Shown: positions 1-5,541 of the stretch, piece by piece
Layout of the letters: every line of letters begins with the position of its first letter
Position numbering within the stretch: position 1 is the stretch's first letter
Position numbers and translations under genes: made by a program
Origin: Actinomycetota bacterium
GTDB lineage: Bacteria > Actinomycetota > Humimicrobiia > Humimicrobiales > Humimicrobiaceae
DNA length: 8,434 nt
Direction of reading: 5' to 3'
Assembly (NCBI GenBank): GCA_028696435.1
Contig: JAQVHC010000055.1
Span: forward strand, 1 to 8,434
The notes under the pieces: model-generated
What the model was told of the DNA's origin: nothing
The model's input: only the letters and a program-made list of their open reading frames with translations
Databases searched by the model: none

Positions 1-41
1 TTTCTTAACATTATACAATTATTTTATAGGAGTTTAAAACA

Positions 42-833
42 TTAAATATTGTTTCCATGCAGAGTCTTTTCTAACCTCTTTATTCTCAATCTTGTAAGAG
101 CAAAATCATATTTAACAGGATCGTTTTTATCAAATTTTTTTAAGGTATCGGTTATTTCTAATGCAGTTTTAATATCTGCCTGTTTTCTTTTTGTAAAACC
201 AAGTTCTATCGAAACCCTGTATATGTGGGTATCAAGAGGTATAATCAACATAGCTTCTGGAACACCGGTCCAGCCACCCGGGTCCACATTATCATTGCGA
301 ACCATCCACCGAAGGTAGAGATTTAATCTTTTAAATGCACTTCTACCCATCGGAGAAGGTATAAGACTACTACGTCCTATTTCTGAAGAAGCGTTAAGCT
401 TTTCTGCAAAACTCGTTATAGCAGGAAGAACTGTCCCACTACCTATCCCACTATCAGTTTTTAAACATTCCAGAAAACATTTGTTTAAGGAACCGTATTT
501 TTCAAGAACATTTTTTATACCAGTAAGCAAACAACACAGCTCGTAACCAGTGGTAAACCTGTGTCTGAAGTCTTTAAATTGTTTATATATTGAATCTGGA
601 GATAATTCCTTTATAAAAATATACGGACCGGGTATCATTTCTCCCAGAACAAAAGACACGCTCTTAAGTATTTGCGCTATTCTTCCGTATGCCAGCGACG
701 ATGCAATAAGCCCTGCAATTTCACGATCTGCTATGTCCTTATAATTATATAAAAATTCCAGAGGGTCAGGGTGAATAAAATTCCTATCATTATACTCCAG
801 ATATAATCTATCAAGTTCCTCTTTGAGCCCCAT
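42..833 (-). CDS. TIGR02757/DUF2400 family protein, function unknown
   Basis: The 263-residue protein has about the usual length for the TIGR02757 (DUF2400) family and carries its typical blocks: HPDPLEFLY at residues 21-29, a REIAGLIASSLAYGR block at 37-51, HRF at 91-93, a block around SAFKRLNLYLRWM at 165-177 ending in PGGW at 185-188, and LIIPLDTHIYR at 196-206. The family has no experimentally established role that I know of. The soluble, helical character and the conserved LDTHIYR stretch are visible, but no catalytic assignment follows from them. No signal peptide or membrane segment is seen. The ATG at 833 has only a weak GGATAG-like ribosome site about 10 bases upstream. The gene is the last one in the window, separated by 177 bases from desulfoferrodoxin, with its own possible promoter, so it may be a separate transcription unit. 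Family call is firm; function is unknown. Confidence 0.9.
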   Translation of the reverse strand: MGLKEELDRLYLEYNDRNFIHPDPLEFLYNYKDIADREIAGLIASSLAYGRIAQILKSVSFVLGEMIPGPYIFIKELSPDSIYKQFKDFRHRFTTGYELCCLLTGIKNVLEKYGSLNKCFLECLKTDSGIGSGTVLPAITSFAEKLNASSEIGRSSLIPSPMGRSAFKRLNLYLRWMVRNDNVDPGGWTGVPEAMLIIPLDTHIYRVSIELGFTKRKQADIKTALEITDTLKKFDKNDPVKYDFALTRLRIKRLEKTLHGNNI

Positions 834-938
834 ATATTCTATCCAGGATTATTTTTACTTCTTATTTGTACCATTACTTCTGCAAATTATTAAGTATACT
901 AAACCAACACATTAAAATAGAGTATTATTAATAAAAGC

Positions 939-970
939 ATTATAAATTAATTTGAAGATAATTATCTTCA
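939..970 (-). promoter_or_regulatory. Possible promoter with an 18-base palindromic operator upstream of the DUF2400 gene
   Basis: TGAAGATAATTATCTTCA at 953-970 is a perfect 18-base palindrome (9-base arms, no spacer). A perfect TATAAT lies at 939-944 on the minus strand, about 105 bases upstream of the gene start at 833. The position expected for its -35 box falls inside the palindrome, and no good TTGACA is present there. That geometry fits an operator or activator site acting on the promoter. The inner GATAATTATC resembles half-sites of Fur-family boxes, but lacks the usual central base, so the regulator is not identified. It does not look like a terminator for desulfoferrodoxin, because no T-run follows it on the minus strand. 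The palindrome is directly seen; the function is inferred. Confidence 0.45.
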
Positions 971-1010
971 TCTTAACTTTATATTTTTTAATTTTTAAAA
1001 CAGGTCAGCC

Positions 1011-1385
1011 TTAGCTTTTCCATAATCCATGGATATTACAATATTCTCTTGCTGTTACATTATCAGCTTTAATGCAAAATTCAGCTTCTGGTTCATCTCC
1101 GGGATTTAGAAATTTTCTATAAGCCTTACCATTTGCAATTAATTCAATCCATTCAATATAATGGACGTCTATCATCGGATGCGCAACGCTTCCCACTTTA
1201 ACCTTAAACCCACTATCAGTCCTCTCAATGACAGGAACATGCTTTTCAAGAGCAGCGTCCACGGTATTTTCTTCATATAATTTCATAGGTTGTCCACAGC
1301 AAACAAGCTGCCCTTTACCAGTATGAAGAACTTCAACAACATTACCACAGATCTCACATTTATAAATTTGCAATTTTTCAGTCAT
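1011..1385 (-). CDS. dfx: Desulfoferrodoxin (superoxide reductase, two iron centres)
   Basis: Superoxide reductase reduces superoxide to hydrogen peroxide without making oxygen, a cytoplasmic defence typical of anaerobes. The 124-residue length is that of the two-domain (2Fe) desulfoferrodoxins. The N-terminal desulforedoxin domain holds the rubredoxin-like iron ligands C10, C13, C29 and C30. The C-terminal catalytic domain has the square-pyramidal iron ligands H49, H69, H75, C116 and H119 in the contexts EKHVPVIE, HPM, HYIEWIEL and YCNIHGLW. The conserved E47-K48 pair that acts near the active site is also present. The ATG at 1385 has a G-rich ribosome site four bases upstream. No rubredoxin or peroxidase gene adjoins it in this window, so the electron donor is encoded elsewhere. 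All key residues are intact; the call is secure. Confidence 0.97.
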   Translation of the reverse strand: MTEKLQIYKCEICGNVVEVLHTGKGQLVCCGQPMKLYEENTVDAALEKHVPVIERTDSGFKVKVGSVAHPMIDVHYIEWIELIANGKAYRKFLNPGDEPEAEFCIKADNVTAREYCNIHGLWKS

Positions 1386-1389
1386 CTTG

Positions 1390-1400
1390 CCCCCTTTTTT
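1390..1400 (-). promoter_or_regulatory. G-rich ribosome binding site of desulfoferrodoxin
   Basis: AAAAAAGGGGG on the minus strand ends four bases before the ATG at 1385. AGGGGG is a variant of the AGGAGG Shine-Dalgarno sequence. The same 11 bases precede the dehydrogenase gene that starts at 3010. Confidence 0.6.
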
Positions 1401-1445
1401 ACAATTAAAACACCTTTATATTAAATTGCTTTTTATACTTATTTC

Positions 1446-1509
1446 ATTATCTAAATCTATTTTATTATCTCATAATATTACTTTATATTATCTCATTTAT
1501 ACAGTGCAA
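1446..1509 (-). promoter_or_regulatory. Possible desulfoferrodoxin promoter with three GATAAT hexamers
   Basis: On the minus strand TTGCAC (1504-1509) and TATAAA (1482-1487) are separated by 16 bases and could be the -35 and -10 boxes; the -35 is poor. GATAAT occurs three times at 1487-1492, 1464-1469 and 1446-1451, overlapping or just downstream of this promoter. The first two sit in an 11-base direct repeat (ATGAGATAATA) at 1486-1496 and 1463-1473, 23 bases apart. The 1463-1473 copy is also half of a TATTATCTCATAATA inverted repeat at 1463-1477. Desulfoferrodoxin genes are often controlled by Fur/PerR-type regulators, whose boxes are built from GATAAT-like hexamers. The region is very AT-rich, so chance is a serious alternative. 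Confidence 0.3.
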
Positions 1510-1544
1510 ATTTAATTTAAGGGCATATCAAAGACATATCTATT

Positions 1545-1946
1545 TTATATTTTTTTCTTTTTCTTCGAGATAAGTAGTTCTGACAGAGTCCAGGTGGCTC
1601 CCAGAAATTCTATTGCTCCAAAAGTCAGCACAACTGGGGGTGCTAATTTTAATAATACAAAAACCAGAAGGAATACTATGGCTGACATGCGGGTGTGTAT
1701 GGTCCATTTAAAGAAGTCAATCATTTTTTCTCCTACTATACCAGCTCTGGTATAGTAGTATCCGTAAAATACAAGAGTCATCCCCAGAATCCGGACCACA
1801 ATATCTGTCGGGCCACCCATATCTATACCTGCCAGGTTAAGAAGAATACCGGGAAACACCAGTAAAAATAAGCCTGCAAGAATTATATAAATCCCGAAAA
1901 AAAATACACTTTTAGCCAGTCTTGTGATAATAAACTCCTTTCTCAA
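1545..1946 (-). CDS. Small four-helix membrane protein, function unknown
   Basis: I do not recognise a named family. The 133-residue product shows four likely membrane helices at about 11-33, 48-66, 86-101 and 103-121. There is a YGYYYTRAG motif at the end of helix 2, a basic/amphipathic stretch at 70-86 between helices 2 and 3, and a lysine-rich C-terminal tail (SKKKKKI) that is probably cytoplasmic. No catalytic motif is visible. It lies 56 bases behind the dehydrogenase gene and is probably in the same transcript as the TetR regulator and the dehydrogenase. The start is uncertain: the listed start is a TTG at 1946-1944 with a weak AAAGG site 11 bases upstream (1958-1962). A stronger AAAGGAG lies inside codons 2-4 (1935-1941), which could serve a non-standard ATT or ATC start at codon 6 or 7. 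Either start leaves all four helices intact. Confidence 0.75.
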   Translation of the reverse strand: MRKEFIITRLAKSVFFFGIYIILAGLFLLVFPGILLNLAGIDMGGPTDIVVRILGMTLVFYGYYYTRAGIVGEKMIDFFKWTIHTRMSAIVFLLVFVLLKLAPPVVLTFGAIEFLGATWTLSELLISKKKKKI

Positions 1947-2002
1947 ACTTTATCAAACCTTTATTAAAATTCAATAATTTCTTTAAATCTATAGCATAAA
2001 AT

Positions 2003-3010
2003 TTACCCGGTACCTGTTACAACTCTGCTGTTTACCCTTGCATTCCCATTATTCTTGCCAGAGTTATTTTTCTTTAAATAGGGTGATTTGCTGAGAAGCC
2101 AGTAGCGCACAAAAGGTTTTAAAATTTTACTAAAATTCCTCCTAAATCCAAGATGTTTTTTAATATCTTCTAAAAAGTCATCCAGATTTTTATTTTGAAA
2201 TTTTAAGAGATTCTGGCTCTCTGTCGTATCCATCCAGTCAAGGTAATACGGCTCTGATGAAAATGATTCATCAGGAAGCATACCAATACCAATAAAACTG
2301 AGAACTTTATCCACAAACTCTCTCTGATACATCTGGCATGATGGGCCGCCTCCTATAAGCAGTATTTTTTTGCTGATATTTTTATCCAGAACTGCATTAG
2401 CAAAAGCTATGCCTGCATCATGTGCATGTATTAATTCAATTCTTGTATCCAGTGGAACTCTGAAAAGTAGTGGGTCAAGCTCACATAATGACACACTTAA
2501 CACCGCACCAAGCCTTAATATAACCCAGTCCAGACCCGATATTTTTATAAGCTGCTCACATGCCACTTTATGGTGTGAGTAATTGTCAGTGGGTATTACC
2601 GGATCAAGTGTAGTTCTCGGGGGTTTTAAATTTTTTGTATTCCCAAATACAGAAACAGATGATGCAAATATAATCCTTATTTTTTTTGAAAAAGTTCTTA
2701 ATATATTTAACAGATTTCTTGTTCCTTCAATATTCACTTCCCATGCAAGGTCTGGTTTTTCCTCGCTGAGAGGCGGTATTATATAAGCCAGATGTATGAC
2801 TGCATCCTGATTTTCTACAGCTCTTTCTACATCTTCTTTTCTGGTTATATCACCCCATATTACTTCTATATCTGATTTAAATTTCTTATAAATTTTTTCA
2901 TTTGCAGCGGTTTTTAATTCCATTACCCTTACATTACAGTCTTTTTTAAGCAATTCCTGTATCGTAAACAGTCCTACGCTTCCAAAACCGCCTGTTACAA
3001 GTATATTCAA
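2003..3010 (-). CDS. NAD(P)-dependent epimerase/dehydratase-like oxidoreductase (extended SDR family)
   Basis: The 335-residue protein has an N-terminal Rossmann fold starting at residue 2, with the nucleotide motif GGFGSVG at 7-13 (GxxGxxG spacing), an acidic residue E31 at the end of strand 2 that would favour NAD, WGDIT at 52-56, and IHLAY at 72-76. The catalytic residues are S117/S118 in FASSVSVFG and the YxxxK pair Y144-K148. These mark an extended short-chain dehydrogenase of the epimerase/dehydratase type. The substrate (nucleotide sugar, sterol-like or other) cannot be told. The last 30 residues are rich in Lys, Asn and Gly and look like an added tail. The start is a TTG at 3010-3008, supported by a G-rich ribosome site and by its position right before the first Rossmann strand. 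It follows the TetR gene by 43 bases and is probably its main regulated partner. Confidence 0.88.
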   Translation of the reverse strand: MNILVTGGFGSVGLFTIQELLKKDCNVRVMELKTAANEKIYKKFKSDIEVIWGDITRKEDVERAVENQDAVIHLAYIIPPLSEEKPDLAWEVNIEGTRNLLNILRTFSKKIRIIFASSVSVFGNTKNLKPPRTTLDPVIPTDNYSHHKVACEQLIKISGLDWVILRLGAVLSVSLCELDPLLFRVPLDTRIELIHAHDAGIAFANAVLDKNISKKILLIGGGPSCQMYQREFVDKVLSFIGIGMLPDESFSSEPYYLDWMDTTESQNLLKFQNKNLDDFLEDIKKHLGFRRNFSKILKPFVRYWLLSKSPYLKKNNSGKNNGNARVNSRVVTGTG

Positions 3011-3019
3011 TTTAAGCTT

Positions 3020-3030
3020 CCCCCTTTTTT
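3020..3030 (-). promoter_or_regulatory. G-rich ribosome binding site that supports the TTG start of the dehydrogenase
   Basis: AAAAAAGGGGG on the minus strand lies nine bases before the TTG at 3010. No in-frame ATG is available near it. The same 11 bases precede desulfoferrodoxin. Confidence 0.55.
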
Positions 3031-3053
3031 AATTTAATCTTTATTTATAATCT

Positions 3054-3647
3054 TTATAGCCTGACCAGACCTTTTAAAATAATTTCCGGGCATTCCCTGG
3101 CAACCCTATCCCAGTCAGTTCCCTCCGGGTCCAGCATGCTCTGCATTATAAATCCTACAGCTACAGCTATTATCATTCTGCTTACAGTATCAGGATTGAC
3201 TTTTTTGATTAACCCTTCATTTATTCCTTCATCTATCAGGCTTTTGAATAATTCCAGGTACTTATAATATGAACCTATCGTAATTTTTTTCAGTTCTTCA
3301 TCTCTTGAAGCCCTGACCCATAGTTCAATAAAAATTGGCAGTTTTCCTGCAGCTTCCTGAAATAACAGCTTTGCCTCTCCTATATTTCTAAATAATTCCA
3401 GCACATTTTTTGAATCACTCCTCGCTGATTCAATATACCTGTCAATTATTTTTAACCACTGGTCCAGCATTTCAAGATAAAGTTCCTGCTTGCTTGTAAA
3501 GTGATGATAAAATGCCCCTTTGCTCATCCCTGCCGCTTTACAGATCATGTCAACACTGGAAGCATGAAAGCCGTATTTAGTAAAACAAGCTTCAGCTGCC
3601 TCAAGTAATTTTTTCCTGGATTCCTTACCCTTATCTTTTAAGTTCAT
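3054..3647 (-). CDS. TetR/AcrR family transcriptional regulator
   Basis: The 197-residue protein has the family's usual length and architecture. The N-terminal DNA-binding domain spans about residues 8-56, with a helix-turn-helix at 30-50 (SSVDMICKAAGMSKGAFYHHF) and the characteristic FYHHFTSKQELY ending. The C-terminal helical domain (about 60-197) would bind an unknown ligand and form the dimer; it contains FIELWVRASRDEE, a pattern seen in many AcrR-like regulators. The gene is first in a probable operon with the dehydrogenase and the small membrane protein. A strong promoter with an overlapping palindromic operator lies directly upstream, so autorepression is likely. The ATG at 3647 has only a weak AAGAG-type ribosome site. 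Family is certain; ligand is unknown. Confidence 0.93.
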   Translation of the reverse strand: MNLKDKGKESRKKLLEAAEACFTKYGFHASSVDMICKAAGMSKGAFYHHFTSKQELYLEMLDQWLKIIDRYIESARSDSKNVLELFRNIGEAKLLFQEAAGKLPIFIELWVRASRDEELKKITIGSYYKYLELFKSLIDEGINEGLIKKVNPDTVSRMIIAVAVGFIMQSMLDPEGTDWDRVARECPEIILKGLVRL

Positions 3648-3685
3648 TCTACACTCTTATTGCGCTCTTATCTTCATAAAAACAT

Positions 3686-3731
3686 ACCAACTGGTCGGTT
3701 TAATATTAATATAATTCTTTTCTGTTGTCAA
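3686..3731 (-). promoter_or_regulatory. tetR promoter with overlapping operator
   Basis: On the minus strand a perfect TTGACA (3726-3731) is followed after 17 bases by TAATAT (3703-3708). Three bases further on is ACCGACCAGTTGGT (3686-3699), an imperfect palindrome with five of seven pairs matching. It resembles the ACC-GAC/GTC-GGT operators bound by many TetR-family repressors. It would cover the transcription start, as expected for repression by the protein encoded about 40 bases downstream. The boxes are seen directly; the binding partner is inferred. Confidence 0.65.
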
Positions 3732-3771
3732 TAAATTATCTGTGTATATGCTTCCTTAATTCAAGAACAGA

Positions 3772-3787
3772 GATTATTTTGATAATC
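3772..3787. other. Six-base-pair inverted repeat downstream of the permease gene
   Basis: GATTAT and ATAATC are separated by TTTG. It could form a short AT-rich hairpin in the 3' end of the importer transcript or serve as an operator half-site pair. No T-run follows in the minus direction, so it is not a standard intrinsic terminator. Confidence 0.35.
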
Positions 3788-3841
3788 CATAAAGGAGAAC
3801 TATTTTTTCTATCTCCATAAAGGAGAACTTTTTTTCTTATT
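3786..3841. repeat. 28-base tandem duplication at the end of the permease gene
   Basis: TCCATAAAGGAGAACT occurs at 3786-3801 and again at 3814-3829, exactly 28 bases apart, and the flanking T-rich tails are also alike. The two units are therefore 3786-3813 and 3814-3841, the second overlapping the permease stop codon (3837-3839). The junction creates a TCTCC-ATAAA-GGAGA hairpin (3812-3826), which on the plus strand is followed by a T-run. No plus-strand gene is present to be terminated. On the minus-strand transcript the repeat reads CTCCTTTAT, which is complementary to a Shine-Dalgarno sequence. A recent replication-slippage duplication is the simplest explanation. Confidence 0.8.
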
Positions 3842-4682
3842 CTATGGTTATGCTTCTGCTGTGCCTTCTGCGGGTTAAGGAGTTTAATACATTCTTTATA
3901 AAAAAAGAGACAGTAAATATCAGCACAAGAAGAATAACTATAGATGCACCTGAAGCAATATTTAGCAGATATGAAATAAACAGACCGGCCACAGTGGAAA
4001 TAATTCCCACTACAACTGAGCCGACCATTAACTTTTTTATATTATAGGTAAACTGGCTGCATATTGATGCAGGTATTGTGAGCAGTGCAATTACAAGAAT
4101 TATACCTACAACTCTTATCAGGATAACAACACTCAGAGCCACCATACAGAGAATTACCATATACAAAATCCTTACCGGAATTCCCACCACTATTGAAAAT
4201 TCTTCGTCAAAAGATATCGAGAAAAATTCTTTATAAAATAAAGCCACAATTAATATTATCGCAAAATCCAGTATAATCATTATATATAAGTCTGTTAGTG
4301 AAATTGTAAGAATATTTCCAAAAAGATAACTGAATAAGTCCGGTGCGTATCCCGGGGCCAGATTAATAAAAATAATTCCCAGCGCCATCCCGGTTGCCCA
4401 TATTATTCCGATTGCTGTGTCTTCACTTAATTTACTTCTTTTTCCAATAAAGCCAATCGCAACTGCAGAAACCAGACTGAACGGGACAGCAGTAATAATC
4501 GGGTTTATTCCCAGAAAGTAGCCCAGACCTATACCTCCAAATGCCGCATGAGAAATACCCCCGCTTATAAACACAATTTTATTTATTACTACATAGGTTC
4601 CCACTATTCCGCATGCTATATTAACCAGAACAGCTGCTATCAGAGCATTCCTCATAAACTCATATTGAAATACTTCTATCAT
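3837..4682 (-). CDS. znuB: Zinc/manganese-type ABC transporter permease (ABC-3 family)
   Basis: This is the membrane subunit that forms the metal channel of a ZnuABC-like importer. The 281-residue length and roughly eight hydrophobic helices between residues 10 and 265 fit the ABC-3 family. Family blocks are visible: GGISHAAFGGIGLGYF near residues 41-56, a TAIGIIWATGMALGIIF block at about 88-104, RVVGIILVIALLTIPAS at about 190-206 (the coupling region for the ATPase), and SGASIVILL near the C-terminus. The C-terminal tail is rich in arginine. The gene overlaps the ATPase gene by ATGA, implying translational coupling, and has its own GGAGAGG ribosome site eight bases upstream (4691-4697). Zinc, manganese and iron members of this family cannot be separated from the permease alone; the symbol rests on the binding protein. 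Confidence 0.9.
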   Translation of the reverse strand: MIEVFQYEFMRNALIAAVLVNIACGIVGTYVVINKIVFISGGISHAAFGGIGLGYFLGINPIITAVPFSLVSAVAIGFIGKRSKLSEDTAIGIIWATGMALGIIFINLAPGYAPDLFSYLFGNILTISLTDLYIMIILDFAIILIVALFYKEFFSISFDEEFSIVVGIPVRILYMVILCMVALSVVILIRVVGIILVIALLTIPASICSQFTYNIKKLMVGSVVVGIISTVAGLFISYLLNIASGASIVILLVLIFTVSFFIKNVLNSLTRRRHSRSITIE

Positions 4683-5431
4683 TTCTTATGCCTCTCCAGC
4701 ACTCTGTGTGGAATTCCGTGAGCCAGGATTTCAACCGGGCAATTATATGCTTCCGCAAGCTTGCCGAGGCTGCCTTCTCCCGGCCCATGGTAGTAAAGTT
4801 TCCGATTAAGACAGAAAACCCTATCAATATAACTGGATATTGCACCAATATCATGAGTTACAAAAATTATTGCCATTTTTTTGTTCAATTCATGGAATAG
4901 TTCATAAATTGACTTCTGGCTTGCAGGATCCACACTGCTCATTGGTTCATCAAGCAAAAGCAGTTCTGGTTCCCTGACAATAGCCCGCGCTATAAGCACC
5001 CTCTGCAGCTGTCCACCCGAAAGCATGCTTATATGATGATTCATATATTCAAGCATCCCTACCGTTGAAAGAGCATCTATTGCAGCCTTTTTATCACTTT
5101 CACTGTATTTCTTTAGCAATCCGTGATATCTACCCATAATAACTGTTTCAAAGACATTTATCGGGAAATTTAGATCAAATAAGAAACTCTGTGGTAGATA
5201 CCCTATTAATTTTCTATTTTCTTCGGGTTTACCCCCAAAAACACTTACAATCCCCTTTTCTGGCTTAAGCAGTCCCAGAATAATTTTAAGAACAGTTGTC
5301 TTGCCTCCACCATTCGGACCAATTAGGGCAATGAAATCATTCTGCCTCACCGAAAAGCTTATATCCTCCAGTATTATTCTATCTCCATAAGAGAAAAACA
5401 CATTTTTAAAATCTACAATTATATCATTCAT
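4679..5431 (-). CDS. znuC: Zinc/manganese-type ABC transporter ATP-binding protein
   Basis: The 250-residue ATPase powers metal uptake with the overlapping permease. All nucleotide-binding motifs are intact: Walker A GPNGGGKTT at 38-46, Q-loop Q81, signature LSGGQ at 137-141, Walker B LLLLDEP at 157-163, D-loop around 166-168, and switch H193. The C-terminal stretch YNCPVEILAHGIPHRVL is characteristic of metal-importer ATPases of the ZnuC/MntB group. The ATG at 5431 has no convincing Shine-Dalgarno sequence upstream, where the DNA is nearly all A/T. It lies 110 bases downstream of the binding-protein gene and is probably in the same operon. Metal specificity is inferred from the neighbouring binding protein. 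Confidence 0.93.
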   Translation of the reverse strand: MNDIIVDFKNVFFSYGDRIILEDISFSVRQNDFIALIGPNGGGKTTVLKIILGLLKPEKGIVSVFGGKPEENRKLIGYLPQSFLFDLNFPINVFETVIMGRYHGLLKKYSESDKKAAIDALSTVGMLEYMNHHISMLSGGQLQRVLIARAIVREPELLLLDEPMSSVDPASQKSIYELFHELNKKMAIIFVTHDIGAISSYIDRVFCLNRKLYYHGPGEGSLGKLAEAYNCPVEILAHGIPHRVLERHKK

Positions 5432-5522
5432 ATCAATAAACCAATAAATAAATTAAAATAGCCAGAAACAATACAAATAAATTTACTCAACCCGCTTGCT
5501 TTACACCGTCACCAGATTTATT

Positions 5523-5540
5523 CTATAACTAATTTTATAG
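5523..5540. other. AT-rich hairpin just after the binding-protein gene
   Basis: CTATAA and TTATAG form a six-base-pair stem around a six-base loop, beginning one base after the stop codon of the binding-protein gene. Such 3' hairpins often stabilise the upstream message, giving more binding protein than transporter. No T-run follows on the minus strand, so full termination is unlikely. The rest of the 110-base gap contains a locally G+C-richer patch (about 5490-5514) with no gene. Confidence 0.35.
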
Positions 5541-5541
5541 C

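Noticed and set aside
1..41. Possible terminator after the DUF2400 gene
   Set aside because: Only AT-rich sequence with weak, broken symmetry is present, and the window ends before anything decisive.
893..900. AGTATACT eight-base palindrome
   Set aside because: It is too short and its flanks do not extend the symmetry well; expected by chance.
3812..3835. Hairpin plus T-run reading as a plus-strand terminator
   Set aside because: The stem is only five base pairs and there is no plus-strand gene upstream to terminate; it arises from the repeat junction.
3844..4047. Plus-strand reading frame of 67 codons preceded by an AAAGGAG sequence in the tandem repeat
   Set aside because: It lies wholly inside the permease gene on the other strand, the ribosome site is too far (18 bases), and the product has no recognisable character.
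4660..4854. Minus-strand 64-codon frame overlapping the ATPase and permease genes
   Set aside because: It is in another frame of two well-supported genes and its protein has no family features.
5377..5390. 14-base match to the 28-base repeat inside the ATPase gene
   Set aside because: It encodes the ordinary SYGDRI region of the ATPase, and one such match in an AT-rich 8-kb window is close to what chance would give.
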